In this document: positions 16,181 to 24,887 of the stretch, piece after piece
Layout: each line of letters opens with the position of its first letter
How positions within the stretch are numbered: the stretch's first letter is position 1
NCBI GenBank assembly: GCA_964242625.1
Contig: CAXTAO010000023.1
Span: forward strand, 1 to 49,095
From: JASLDZ01 sp964242625
GTDB lineage: Bacteria > Pseudomonadota > Alphaproteobacteria > Caulobacterales > Caulobacteraceae
Direction: 5' to 3'
Length of the DNA: 49,095 nucleotides
Program-made: the position numbers and the translations under genes
The notes under the pieces: model-generated
Seen by the model: the letters and a program-made list of their open reading frames with translations, nothing else
The model's database searches: none
Told to the model about the DNA's origin: nothing

Positions 16181-19100
16181 TCAGGCCTTCGCCGTGTTGG
16201 CGTTGTTGAGCTTGTCGGCCGGCGTGGTCTTGGCGGGCTTCTTGCCGAAGGCGCGGGTCACCAGCACGAAGGCCAGCGGCACGAAGAAGATGGCCAGGAG
16301 GGTCGCCGAGATCATGCCCCCGATCACGCCCGTGCCGATGTCGTTCTGCGAGCCCGAGCCCGCGCCGGTTGAGATGGCCAGCGGCAAGACGCCGACGATG
16401 AAGGCCAGCGAGGTCATCAGGATGGGGCGCAGGCGCAGGCGCGCCGCCTCGAGCGCCGCTTCCACCACGTTCTTGCCCTCGCGCTCGGCCCCTTCGGCGA
16501 ACTCCACGATCAGGATGGCGTTCTTGGCGGCCAGTCCCATGGTGGTGAGGATGCCCACCTGGAAATACACGTCGTTGTTGAACTTCCTGAGGGTCGCGGC
16601 GAGCACCGCCCCCACGATGCCGAGCGGGATCACCAGTAGCACAGCCACCGGCACCGACCAGCTCTCGTAGAGCGCGGCCAGGCACAAGAAGACCACCAGG
16701 ATCGACAGGCCGTAGAGGAAGCCCGTCTGCGAGCCGGAGTTCTTCTCCTCGTAGGAGAGTCCGGTCCACTCGTAGCCCACGCCCTTTGGCAGCTTGCCGA
16801 TCATCTTCTGCACGGTGTCGAGCGCCTGGCCGGAGCTGACGCCCGGGGCGGGCTGGCCCAGCACTTCGAACGCGGGCAGGCCGTTGTAGCGCTGCAGCTG
16901 AGCCGGGCCGTAGGTCCACTCCACCGAGGAGAAGGACGAGAACGGCGCCAGCGTGCCGGTCGAGCCGCGCACGTACCACTTCTGCAGGTCGTCGGGGCTG
17001 GCGCGGTAGGGCGCGTCGCCCTGCACGTAGATGCGCTTCACCCGGCCGCGGTCGATGAACTGGTCGACGTAGGACGAGCCGAAGGCGGTCGAGAGCACGT
17101 CGTTGATGTCGGCGATCGCCAGGCCCTGGGCGGTGGCGCGCGGCCCGTCGATGGTGAACTTGAGCTGGGGCACGTCCGGCAGGCTGTTGGGGCGCACGCC
17201 CACCAGCGTCGGGTCCTTGGACGCCATGCCGAGGAGCTGGAACTGCGCGGCGGCCAGCGCATCGTGTCCGATGTTCGCCTTGTCCTCGAGCTCGAGGTCG
17301 AAGCCGGTGGCGTTGCCCAGCTCCTGCACCGAGGGCGGGATCACGGTGAACACCTGCGCGTCGGGGAAGCTCTGCCAGGCGGCCATGGCGCGCCCGGCGA
17401 TGGCCGGCGCTCGGTTCTTGGCGCCCTTGCGCTCCGACCAGTCCCGGAAATGGATAAACGCCAGGCCCGAGTTCTGGCCGTTGCCTGCGAAGGAGAAGCC
17501 CGCGGCGGTGAACACGCCGTCCACGCTCGCCTGCTCCTTGTCGAGGAAATGGTCCTCCACCCCCTTCAGCACCTGCTCGGTGCGCTCGAAGGTCGAGCCG
17601 GCGGGCAGCTGCACCAGGGTGAAGGCCACGCCCTGGTCCTCGTCGGGCAAAAAGCCCGTGGGGAGGCGTAGGAAGAAGAAGGCGAGCACACCCACCACCG
17701 CCAGGTAGACGATTGAGGCGGGGATCCAGTTCTTGATCATCCGCTTCAGCCCGCCCTCGTAGGCGTGCACGCCCTTGTCGAAGGTGCGGTTGAACCAGCC
17801 GAAGAAGCCGCGCCGGCGGCCCTTGGCCTGTTTCGGCGGCTTCAGGAGGGTGGCGCAGAGCGCGGGCGTGAGGATCAGCGCCACCGCCACCGACAGGAGC
17901 ACCGCTGAGACGATCGTCACCGAGAACTGGCGGTAGATCACTCCGGTCGAGCCTCCGAAGAAGGCCATGGGGATGAACACCGCGACGAGCACGAGCGCGA
18001 TGCCGACCAGCGCGCCGGTGATCTCGTCCATCGACTTGCGGGCCGCCTCCTTGGGCGAGAGGTTCTCCTCCTCCATGATCCGCTCGACGTTCTCGACCAC
18101 CACGATCGCGTCGTCGACGAGGAGGCCGATGGCCAGCACCATGGCGAACATGGTCAGGGTGTTGATCGAGTAGCCGGCGATCGCCAGCACCCCGAAGGTG
18201 CCCAGCAGCACCACCGGCACCGCGATGGTCGGAATGATCGTCGCCCGCCAGTTCTGCAGGAACAGGAACATGACGATGAAAACGAGGATGATCGCCTCGA
18301 ACAGCGTCTTGACCACGTCCTCGATCGATAGCTTCACGAAGGGCGTAGTGTCGTAAGGGAAGACGTACTTCACGTCCGGCGGGAAGTTGGAGCTGAGCTC
18401 GGCCACGCGCTTCTTCACCGCGTCCGCCGTCTGCAAGGCGTTGGCGCCCGGAGCGAGCTTGATGCCGAAGCCCGCGGCGGAGTGGCGGTTGTAGCGCGCC
18501 ACCACGTTGTAGCTGTCCTGGCCGAGCTCGACGCGCGCCACGTCCGACAGGTGGATGATCGAGCCGTCGGGGTTGGTCTTGACGATGATCGCGCGGAACT
18601 GCTCGGGCGTCTGCAGGCGCGACTGGGCGGTGATGATGGCGTTGAGCGCCTGACCCGGCACCGAGGGCGCCGCGCCGATCTGGCCCGCCGCGATCTGGGC
18701 GTTCTGGGCGGCGATGGCCGTCTTCACGTCGCTCGTCGTCAGCGAATAGGTCTGCAGCTTGTAGGGGTCCACCCAGATGCGCATGGCGTACTGGCCGCCG
18801 AAGACCAGCGTGTCGCCCACGCCGTTCACCCGGCTGAGCGGATCCTGCAGCTGGGAGACGATGATGTCGCCCAGGTCGGCGTTGTTGTGGCTGTCGTCCT
18901 GCGAGTACAGGCCCACGAACATCAGGAAGTTCTTGGTGGCCTTGGCCACCACCAGCCCCTGCTGCTGCACCGTAGCGGGCAGAAGCGGCGTGGCGAGCGA
19001 CAGCTTGTTCTGCGTCTGCACCTGGGCGATGTCGGGGTTGGTGCCCTGGGCGAAGGTGAGGGTGATGGTCACCGTGCCCGAGCTGTCGCTGGTCGACGAC

Positions 19101-19333
19101 AGATACTCGAGGTGGTCGAGGCCTTTCAGCTGCTCCTCGATCACGGTGGTGACCGTGTTCTCGAGCGTCTGCGCCGAGGCCCCGGGGTAGGTGGCGGTGA
19201 TCGAGACCGCTGGCGGCGCCACCGCTGGGTACTGGGCGATCGGCAGGCTCGTGATGGCGAGCGCGCCCGCCAGCATGATGATGATGGCGATCACCCAGGC
19301 GAAGATCGGCCTGTCGATGAAGAAGCGGGACAT
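16181..19333 (-). CDS. RND multidrug efflux pump, HAE1 family (AcrB/MexB-like)
   Basis: A 1050-residue inner-membrane pump, the usual length. The N-terminus 'MSRFFIDRPIFAWVIAIIIM' is canonical. The TM4 proton-relay Asp pair is in 'GLLVDDAIVVVENVERI', and 'GLAAKNAILIVEFA' marks the second half; two large periplasmic loops lie between TM1-2 and TM7-8. HAE1 pumps trade protons for hydrophobic drugs, detergents or dyes. It sits between adaptor (24-bp gap) and outer-membrane channel (9-bp gap), one operon. Substrates cannot be inferred from sequence; the divergent TetR regulator implies induction by a ligand. Confidence 0.96.
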   Translation of the reverse strand: MSRFFIDRPIFAWVIAIIIMLAGALAITSLPIAQYPAVAPPAVSITATYPGASAQTLENTVTTVIEEQLKGLDHLEYLSSTSDSSGTVTITLTFAQGTNPDIAQVQTQNKLSLATPLLPATVQQQGLVVAKATKNFLMFVGLYSQDDSHNNADLGDIIVSQLQDPLSRVNGVGDTLVFGGQYAMRIWVDPYKLQTYSLTTSDVKTAIAAQNAQIAAGQIGAAPSVPGQALNAIITAQSRLQTPEQFRAIIVKTNPDGSIIHLSDVARVELGQDSYNVVARYNRHSAAGFGIKLAPGANALQTADAVKKRVAELSSNFPPDVKYVFPYDTTPFVKLSIEDVVKTLFEAIILVFIVMFLFLQNWRATIIPTIAVPVVLLGTFGVLAIAGYSINTLTMFAMVLAIGLLVDDAIVVVENVERIMEEENLSPKEAARKSMDEITGALVGIALVLVAVFIPMAFFGGSTGVIYRQFSVTIVSAVLLSVAVALILTPALCATLLKPPKQAKGRRRGFFGWFNRTFDKGVHAYEGGLKRMIKNWIPASIVYLAVVGVLAFFFLRLPTGFLPDEDQGVAFTLVQLPAGSTFERTEQVLKGVEDHFLDKEQASVDGVFTAAGFSFAGNGQNSGLAFIHFRDWSERKGAKNRAPAIAGRAMAAWQSFPDAQVFTVIPPSVQELGNATGFDLELEDKANIGHDALAAAQFQLLGMASKDPTLVGVRPNSLPDVPQLKFTIDGPRATAQGLAIADINDVLSTAFGSSYVDQFIDRGRVKRIYVQGDAPYRASPDDLQKWYVRGSTGTLAPFSSFSSVEWTYGPAQLQRYNGLPAFEVLGQPAPGVSSGQALDTVQKMIGKLPKGVGYEWTGLSYEEKNSGSQTGFLYGLSILVVFLCLAALYESWSVPVAVLLVIPLGIVGAVLAATLRKFNNDVYFQVGILTTMGLAAKNAILIVEFAEGAEREGKNVVEAALEAARLRLRPILMTSLAFIVGVLPLAISTGAGSGSQNDIGTGVIGGMISATLLAIFFVPLAFVLVTRAFGKKPAKTTPADKLNNANTAKA

Positions 19334-19357
19334 GGGTTACGCGCGCTCCGGCGACGC

Positions 19358-20578
19358 TTAGCCGCGGCCGGCGGAGGAGGGCGTGCCGTTGGCCCCGCCC
19401 TGGCCGCTCGCGCCGCCCGGCTTGCCGCCGGCCGCCGGTGCGACAGCTGCGGCGCCCAGCTGGGCGGCGGGCACGGCCTGCACCTTGGTCCCGGGCTGCT
19501 GCACGCGCGAACCGCCGGCGGTGATCAGCTCGTCGCCCGGCTTGAGCCCAGAGGTGATCAGCCAGTTCGACCCGACCGCGCGATCAATGGTGACGGGACG
19601 CACCTGCGCCGCCCCGTTCACGACGATCATGGCGGTCGCCGCGCCCTTCGGGTCGCGCGCGATGGCGGTCTGCGGCGCGAGCACGCCCTGCTGCACCACG
19701 GCCTGGGTCAAGACCTCGCGCACGAACATGCCCGGCAGGAGCGTGCGGTTGGGGTTGGGGAAGACGGCGCGCAGGATCACCGAGCCCGTGGTCGGGTCCA
19801 CCTGCGCCTCGGCGAAGCGCAGCTCGCCCTCCACGGGGTAGCGCTGGCCGTCGGAGAGCACGACGGAGACCCGGGCGGCACCCTTGGTCGCGTCACCCTG
19901 GCTGAGCTGCTGGCGAAGCCGCAGGAGTTCGTCGGCGGACTGGGTGACGTCCACGTAGATCGGGTCGAGCGCCTGGATGGTGGCGAGCGCGGTAGTCTGG
20001 CCGGAGGTGGCGAGCGCACCGATGGTCACCAGCGAGCGGCCGATCCGGCCCGACACCGGCGCGCGCACGGTGGTGTAGCCGAGGTTGATCTGCGCCGCCT
20101 CCACCGTGGCGCGGTACTGCTGCACATTGGCGGCCGCCTGGCCGTAGGAGGCTTGGGCGTTGTCGTTGTCCTGCCGGCTGATCGCGTCGATCTTGACGAG
20201 GTCGGCGTAGCGCTGCGCCTGCAGGCGCGCGGTGACGACGTTCGCCTGGGCGTTGGCCAGCTGCGCCTTCGCCTGGTCGAGCGCGGCCTGGTAGGGCTTG
20301 GGATCGATGCGATAGAGCGCTTGGCTCTTGGCCACGTCGCCCCCCTCGACGAACAGCCGCTCGGTGATGATGCCGTTGACCTGCGGCCGCACGTCGGCGG
20401 TGACAAAGGCGGTCACCCGGCCCGGCAGTTCGTTGGTCAGCGCCACCGGCTGGGACTGCACAACCACGTAGCCGACCTGCGGCGGCGGCGGCGCGGGGGG
20501 CGGCGCGGGGCGGCCGCAGGCGGCGAGCGCCGCCATCGGCGCGGCCGCGAGCGCCGCCTGAATGCGGAACGACGGCAT
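19358..20578 (-). CDS. RND efflux periplasmic adaptor lipoprotein (AcrA/MexA-like)
   Basis: A 406-residue membrane fusion protein. The signal peptide ends in lipobox 'LAAC', Cys21, followed by a Pro-rich spacer. Next are the beta-barrel/lipoyl start ('VALTNELPGRVTAFVTADVR', 'VNGIITERLFVEGGDV'), an alpha-hairpin ('ALDQAKAQLANAQANVVTAR'), the second lipoyl half ('TTVRAPVSGRIGRSLV') and the membrane-proximal domain. The tail is Gly/Pro-rich low complexity. ATG at 20578 is chosen because it begins the signal sequence; an upstream in-frame ATG at 20650 lies inside the operator palindrome. First gene of the efflux operon. Confidence 0.94.
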   Translation of the reverse strand: MPSFRIQAALAAAPMAALAACGRPAPPPAPPPPQVGYVVVQSQPVALTNELPGRVTAFVTADVRPQVNGIITERLFVEGGDVAKSQALYRIDPKPYQAALDQAKAQLANAQANVVTARLQAQRYADLVKIDAISRQDNDNAQASYGQAAANVQQYRATVEAAQINLGYTTVRAPVSGRIGRSLVTIGALATSGQTTALATIQALDPIYVDVTQSADELLRLRQQLSQGDATKGAARVSVVLSDGQRYPVEGELRFAEAQVDPTTGSVILRAVFPNPNRTLLPGMFVREVLTQAVVQQGVLAPQTAIARDPKGAATAMIVVNGAAQVRPVTIDRAVGSNWLITSGLKPGDELITAGGSRVQQPGTKVQAVPAAQLGAAAVAPAAGGKPGGASGQGGANGTPSSAGRG

Positions 20579-20634
20579 GAGCGGATGACCCCCGGGCGGC
20601 GAGCTCGGCCGCCCCACTTCGACGGCCGAACGAT

Positions 20635-20654
20635 GGGAATGAACGTTCACTCCC
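20635..20654. promoter_or_regulatory. 20-bp palindromic operator between efflux operon and tetR
   Basis: GGGAATGAAC followed directly by GTTCACTCCC: the half-sites match at 9 of 10 positions around the centre 20644/20645. It lies 57 bp from the adaptor start and 63 bp from the tetR start. TetR family repressors bind such short palindromes in divergent control regions, so this is the obvious autoregulatory and efflux operator. Binding is inferred. Confidence 0.75.
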
Positions 20655-20716
20655 GCTTTGCGACGTGATATGGCGGTCGCAACGCTGCGTCAAGGCGGCG
20701 CAGTGGAGGTCGACGG

Positions 20717-21319
20717 ATGGTGATGGCGGGCGATGCGCGGGGCTCCAGCCCCAAGGTGCGCCAGATCCTGGACGCCGCCCGCGTCTGCTTCGGCCGTCAC
20801 GGCTTCCACGGGGCCAGCATGGCGCGCATCGCCGCCGAGGCGTCGATCAGCGTGGGGCACATCTACCGCTATTTCGAGAGCAAGGAGGCGGTGGTCGCCG
20901 CTATCGCCGAGGAGGACCTCGCGGAGGCCGCGGAGGCCATCGGCCTGTTGCAGGGCTCGCCCGACGAGATCGCCGACCATCTCCTGGACGGCTTCCTCAG
21001 CACCTGGTCCGACGCTCAGATGGCCCTCAAGCTCGAGATCCTGGCGGAGGCGGCGCGCAATCCCCGCGTGGCCCATTCCATGCGCGAGATGGATGGCCGC
21101 ATCCGCGACCACCTCAAGGCTATGCTGGCGCGCAACTGCTCAGGCTGCCTGCAGAGCGACCCCGTGAAGGTCGACGCGCGCGTCGAGCGGATCTGCACCC
21201 TGATCGAGGGGGTCGGCCTTCGCCGGTTCAAGCAAGGCGGCGAACTCCCGCCCGCCCTCATGCAGGAGCTCAGGGCGTCGCTCTCCCACGCGCTCTCCGC
21301 GCCGCTGGCGCCGGGCTAG
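20717..21319 (+). CDS. TetR/AcrR family transcriptional regulator of the efflux operon
   Basis: A 200-residue TetR family protein. The N-terminal helix-turn-helix is at about residues 14-58: 'VRQILDAARVCFGRHGFHGA', 'MARIAAEASISVGHIYRYFE' and 'SKEAVVAAIAEEDL'. The C-terminal all-helical region is the ligand/dimer domain and is too variable to suggest a ligand. GGAGGT at 20705-20710 sets the ATG at 20717. The gene is divergent from the RND operon with a palindrome between; by family precedent it represses pump genes until an effector binds. Confidence 0.93.
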   Translation: MVMAGDARGSSPKVRQILDAARVCFGRHGFHGASMARIAAEASISVGHIYRYFESKEAVVAAIAEEDLAEAAEAIGLLQGSPDEIADHLLDGFLSTWSDAQMALKLEILAEAARNPRVAHSMREMDGRIRDHLKAMLARNCSGCLQSDPVKVDARVERICTLIEGVGLRRFKQGGELPPALMQELRASLSHALSAPLAPG

Positions 21320-21423
21320 ACGCCCAGGAGGCGGAAGGCGAGCTGCACGCCCACGTGCACCACCTGCTCCGACGCCAACAGGATCGCCGCGGTCACCGCC
21401 GTCAGGCTCAGGGCCGAGATCAT
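21316..21423 (-). CDS. Possible 35-residue membrane microprotein
   Basis: Reads 'MISALSLTAVTAAILLASEQ' then an amphipathic tail ending 'LAFRLLGV'. Every codon ends in G or C, including all 34 sense codons after the start, which strongly resembles the real genes here. A GGGAG Shine-Dalgarno lies 8 bases before the ATG. It overlaps the tetR stop by 4 bp tail to tail and lies downstream of cobS. One hydrophobic helix is likely. No family recognised; it may still be chance. Confidence 0.45.
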   Translation of the reverse strand: MISALSLTAVTAAILLASEQVVHVGVQLAFRLLGV

Positions 21424-21482
21424 GGCCGTTACTCCCGCTCCGGCGCGCGCATCCACGCCGGCTCCGGGATCGACAGTGATGC

Positions 21483-21527
21483 GAAAACTTGTTTTTGGCA
21501 AGAGCGTCAGGGGTGCTGCGACGCTCT
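21483..21527. terminator. Stem-loops downstream of cobS
   Basis: AGAGCGTC (21501-21508) pairs with GACGCTCT (21520-21527). Next to it GAAAAC-TT-GTTTTT (21483-21496) forms a small A/T hairpin in an otherwise G/C-rich region. On the minus strand the larger stem follows the cobS stop by 14 bp, as expected of a terminator region. Confidence 0.5.
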
Positions 21528-21541
21528 CACGCAAGCGTCAA

Positions 21542-22555
21542 TCAGGCGACCCTGACGCGGGCGGCGCTCTCCGGCAGGTCGACGCCGAAGGCGCGCTGGT
21601 AGAACTCCGCCACCGTCGGCCGCTCGAGCTCGTCGCACTTGTTCAGGAAGGTGAGCCGGAAGGCCGCCCCGACATCGCCGAAGATGTCGGCGTTCTGCGC
21701 CCAGGTGATCACCGTGCGCGGGCTCATCACCGTGGAGATGTCGCCGTTCATAAAGGCGTTGCGGGTCATGTCCGCCACCCGCACCATGGCGGCCACCGTG
21801 CGGCGGCCGTCGGCGGTGTCGTAGCCCGCGGCCTTGGAGAGCACGATCTGCGCCTCGACGTCATGCGCCAGGTAGTTCAACGTGGTCACGATGGACCAGC
21901 GGTCCATTTGTCCCTGATTGATCTGCTGGGTGCCGTGGTAGAGCCCGGTCGTGTCGCCGAGACCTATGGTGTTGGTGGTGGCGAACAGGCGGAAGTGCTT
22001 GTTCGGCCGGATCACCCGGTTCTGGTCGAGGAGCGTGAGCCGCCCCTGCGCTTCCAGCACGCGCTGGATCACGAACATCACGTCCGGCCGTCCCGCGTCG
22101 TACTCGTCGAACACGAGGGCGATGGGCCGCTGAATCGCCCAGGGCAGCATGCCCTCGCGGAACTCGGTGACCTGCCGCCCCTCGCGCAGCACGATGGCGT
22201 CCTTTCCTACGAGGTCGATGCGGCTGACGTGGGCGTCGAGGTTCAGCCGCACGAGCGGCCAGTTCAGCCGCGCGGCCACCTGTTCGATGTGGGTCGACTT
22301 GCCGGTGCCGTGATAGCCCTGGACCATCACCCGCCGGTCGAAGGCGAAGCCCGCGCAGATGGCGAGCGTGGTGTCCGGGTCGAAGCGATAACCCTCGTCC
22401 GCGTCCGGCACGTGGGGGTCGCGGGTGGAGAAGGCCGGGACCTTCATGTCCGAGTCGACGCCGAACGCCTCGCGCACGGAAACGGTGGCGTCGGGCGCGG
22501 CGGACAGGAGGGCGTCGTCCACGGGCTGGGCGATGTCGAGCGGCATGGCGGTCAT
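21542..22555 (-). CDS. cobS: Cobaltochelatase subunit CobS (AAA+ ATPase)
   Basis: A 337-residue protein closely matching CobS. Walker A 'GYHGTGKST' is at residues 80-88, Walker B 'ALVFDEYDAG' at about 146-155, sensor 1 in 'FRLFATTNTIGLGDTTGLY'. The N-terminus 'VSVREAFGVDSDMKVPAFS' is typical. CobS and CobT form the ATP-driven chaperone-like part of the aerobic cobalt chelatase that, with CobN, inserts cobalt into hydrogenobyrinate diamide in B12 synthesis; some CobST pairs act elsewhere. cobT is not next to it here. It follows the J-domain gene on the same strand (56-bp gap), a neighbourhood common in alphaproteobacteria. No good Shine-Dalgarno; the start at 22546 is possible. Confidence 0.93.
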   Translation of the reverse strand: MTAMPLDIAQPVDDALLSAAPDATVSVREAFGVDSDMKVPAFSTRDPHVPDADEGYRFDPDTTLAICAGFAFDRRVMVQGYHGTGKSTHIEQVAARLNWPLVRLNLDAHVSRIDLVGKDAIVLREGRQVTEFREGMLPWAIQRPIALVFDEYDAGRPDVMFVIQRVLEAQGRLTLLDQNRVIRPNKHFRLFATTNTIGLGDTTGLYHGTQQINQGQMDRWSIVTTLNYLAHDVEAQIVLSKAAGYDTADGRRTVAAMVRVADMTRNAFMNGDISTVMSPRTVITWAQNADIFGDVGAAFRLTFLNKCDELERPTVAEFYQRAFGVDLPESAARVRVA

Positions 22556-22611
22556 CTAGTGGGCGGGGTCGGTGTGGGAAACCCGGAACTTCCGCCCGGG
22601 TTCGCGCAGGC

Positions 22612-23289
22612 TCACGCCAGCTTGGCGGCGCGCAGCGTCTTGTAGGCGCGGATCACGCGCTGGAGCTTGTCCTCCATGGTGCGGTCCCCGCCGTTGGAGT
22701 CCGGGTGGAAGCGCTTCACAAGGTCGAGGTAGCGCGCCCGGATCGCGGGGCCGTCGGCGGCGACGTCGAGGTCGAGCTCGGCCAAGGCGCGGCTCTCCAG
22801 CCGGCCCAGCGCTCGGGCGGCGGGCGCGGCGCGGCGCGCCTGCGACTGGCCGCTCGCGCCCGCGCCGAACATGCCGAACGCGTCGGCGTAGGCCCCCGCG
22901 CCCTTGCCCGCCGCGCCGGAGCCGAACTTGGCGGCGAACGCTGCGGCCTCGCGCGACATCCGGCTCGCCTTGAACTGCCAGGTGGGGCGGTGGCCGACGT
23001 GGGCGTCGGCGCGGAACTGCTCCTGCTGCACGTCGGTCATGCCTTCAAAGTAGTTCCAGCCCTTGTTGTACTCCGCCGCGTGCGGTGCGCAGAACCAGTA
23101 GAAGGCGTCCAGCTCGCGCGACTTGGGGGCGCGGGCGGTGGCGGGGCGCCGGCAGTCGGGATGGTCGCAGGTGCGCTCGCCGGGCTTGGGCTCGGGCGCG
23201 GGCGCGTCCGCGCCGGGCGCCGCCTCGGGCTCGGGCGGGCGCACGCGAATGTCGACGAACTTCGGTCGGTACCGGAACGCCCCGCTCAT
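22612..23289 (-). CDS. J-domain protein with N-terminal Cys/His motif
   Basis: A 225-residue protein. Residues ~40-95 hold a compact Cys/His pattern ('CDHPDCRRPATARAP', 'YWFCAPHAAEYNKGWNYF') that may bind zinc. The C-terminal ~60 residues are a J domain with the HPD tripeptide in 'YLDLVKRFHPDSNGGDR', which stimulates DnaK-type ATPases. The middle is Ala/Gly-rich. Proteins of this layout are encoded between bolA and cobS in many alphaproteobacteria; client unknown. It is divergent from bolA by 44 bp and cotranscribed with cobS by inference. Confidence 0.88.
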   Translation of the reverse strand: MSGAFRYRPKFVDIRVRPPEPEAAPGADAPAPEPKPGERTCDHPDCRRPATARAPKSRELDAFYWFCAPHAAEYNKGWNYFEGMTDVQQEQFRADAHVGHRPTWQFKASRMSREAAAFAAKFGSGAAGKGAGAYADAFGMFGAGASGQSQARRAAPAARALGRLESRALAELDLDVAADGPAIRARYLDLVKRFHPDSNGGDRTMEDKLQRVIRAYKTLRAAKLA

Positions 23290-23333
23290 GGGCGGAGTAT
23301 GAGGTCGAGAAATCCACCTTCAAGGATTGACAC

Positions 23334-23654
23334 ATGGCGAACGGCGAGACGGCGGCGGCGATCACCGGCAAGCTCACGGCGGCCTTCGCGCCCGAGCGGC
23401 TGGAGGTCGTCGACGAAAGCTGGAAACACGCCGGCCACTCCGGCGCGCGGCCGGAGGGCGAGACGCATTTCGCCGTCGCGGTGACGAGCGCCGCCTTCGC
23501 CGACCTGTCCCGCGTGGAGCGTCAGCGTCGCATCCACGCGGCTCTGGCGGACGAGCTCCGGCCGGACGGGGTGCACGCGCTGGCGATCACCGCGCGCGCG
23601 CCCGGCGAGGACGAGGGCGCCCCCAACCGCGATCCCGCGCACCCCACGGCGTGA
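23334..23654 (+). CDS. bolA: BolA family protein
   Basis: A 106-residue BolA-fold protein. Landmarks are 'LTAAFAPERLEVVDESWKHA', the [C/H] loop 'HSGARPEGETHFAVAV', and 'RVERQRRIHAALADEL' with 'VHALAITARAP'. The loop contains His residues but no Cys, as in BolA1-type proteins that bind 2Fe-2S clusters with monothiol glutaredoxins. BolA proteins act in iron-sulfur trafficking and stress morphology. The AAGGA Shine-Dalgarno 6 bases before ATG at 23334 supports the start. Divergent from the J-domain gene. Confidence 0.93.
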   Translation: MANGETAAAITGKLTAAFAPERLEVVDESWKHAGHSGARPEGETHFAVAVTSAAFADLSRVERQRRIHAALADELRPDGVHALAITARAPGEDEGAPNRDPAHPTA

Positions 23655-23753
23655 GGTCTCGCCGCAGCGCTGCGGACTTCGCTCAAGCTTAACCCTCTTC
23701 GCGGCAGGGTGGGCGACGCCGCCGTCCCGAGCGGGCCGGTCGGGGGGAGTGCT

Positions 23754-24878
23754 ATGTCCGACCGGTCGGTCCGAAGCCTGATCCAGCTGCAGAACAGCGC
23801 CTCGACCGCGCGCGTGCTCAACCTGCATCGCGTTTGGCAGGAGCTGGAGGGCGGGGTGCGTACGGGCACGCCCATGTTCGACCACCCGCTCCTGGATCGC
23901 TGCCTCGTCATCAAGCACCGGCTGCGCCGCAACGAGACCGACCTGTTCCGCGAGCCGCGCCATTCGGCCACCAAGCTCATCCTGCCGATCGACTACAAGG
24001 ACCTGAAGCTCGGCGGGCACTCGATCTTCATCGAGCAGATCAACTTCATCCGCACGCTCGAGCAGATGTTCGGCCAGGGGTTCGAGCGCACTGCCGACTT
24101 CGAGACGCTGTCGATCCTCGACCGCCTGCCCTCGCTCGACCCCTTCCTGCTGCGCGAGCACCTGCGTCGCCACGGCCGCACGCCCGACCGCCGCTACTTC
24201 GCCGTGTCGGAGTCGGACCTCGGCCGCATGTTCGGCTTCGCGCGCGGCGAGATCGCCCAGCTCGTCAGCCTGTCGTTCGGCGATCGCGCGCCTACGCCGC
24301 TGCAGGTCTCGCGCCTCGCCCAGAAAATCCTCAACGACCCCGGCGACGCCGACATGACGCCGCTACGCTATACCCTGAAGCTCGACCCCGAGGAGTGGGA
24401 GGAGGGCATGTTCTGCTGGAAGGGCTTTCTCTACTACAAGTGGTGCCTGAGCGAGGTGGCGGGCCACGTCACCACCGTGATGGAGCAGATCGGCCAGATC
24501 CGTCCCTCCGGCCAGATCGACGAGGAGGCCGCCACCAGCATCGCGCGCAGCCGCCAGGTCCTGAAGCGCGGCATCCAGCGCGCCTGCAACGTCACCAGCG
24601 CGACGCTGCGCGTGTACGACGACGCCTACGCCAAGCTGGTGCGCGACGGCCTGCCGACCGCCTTCCGCGAGTTCCTGCTGGATGCGCCCAGCATGTTCGC
24701 CGCGCTGGGCGAGCGGCTCGGCGCCATCAGCCACGTCGTGAGCTTCTGGCGCTACCAGTTCCCCGAGGGCGCGCGCTCGCGCATCAGCGTCGAAGACCTG
24801 ATGGACATCTTCCAAGACTTCGAATCCAGCCTGAACTTCGAGGCGGGCGAGCCGCAGGCCTCGCAGGCGGCCGCCTAG
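23754..24878 (+). CDS. Uncharacterised 374-residue cytoplasmic protein
   Basis: I do not recognise this family. The protein has no signal peptide or membrane helix and is predicted mostly alpha-helical. Notable stretches are 'SLIQLQNSASTARVLNLHRV', 'RNETDLFREPRHSATKLILP', 'GHSIFIEQINFIRTLEQMFG', 'MFCWKGFLYYKWCLSEVAGH' and 'SHVVSFWRYQFPEG'. Two Cys flank 'WKGFLYYKW'. The absence of low complexity and the aromatic-rich conserved-looking blocks suggest a genuine conserved protein. ATG at 23754 is preferred over 23709 because GGGGGGAG precedes it. Neighbours (bolA upstream, CNNM-type gene convergent) do not define its job. Confidence 0.8.
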   Translation: MSDRSVRSLIQLQNSASTARVLNLHRVWQELEGGVRTGTPMFDHPLLDRCLVIKHRLRRNETDLFREPRHSATKLILPIDYKDLKLGGHSIFIEQINFIRTLEQMFGQGFERTADFETLSILDRLPSLDPFLLREHLRRHGRTPDRRYFAVSESDLGRMFGFARGEIAQLVSLSFGDRAPTPLQVSRLAQKILNDPGDADMTPLRYTLKLDPEEWEEGMFCWKGFLYYKWCLSEVAGHVTTVMEQIGQIRPSGQIDEEAATSIARSRQVLKRGIQRACNVTSATLRVYDDAYAKLVRDGLPTAFREFLLDAPSMFAALGERLGAISHVVSFWRYQFPEGARSRISVEDLMDIFQDFESSLNFEAGEPQASQAAA

Positions 24879-24887
24879 GGCGGCGGC

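Noticed and set aside
14366..16372. 668-codon plus-strand frame across the efflux channel gene
   Set aside because: Gly/Arg-rich low-information translation; the lipoprotein channel on the minus strand explains the region.
18482..20668. 728-codon plus-strand frame across the pump and adaptor genes
   Set aside because: Spans two well-supported genes and the operator region, with no motifs; shadow of the opposite strand.
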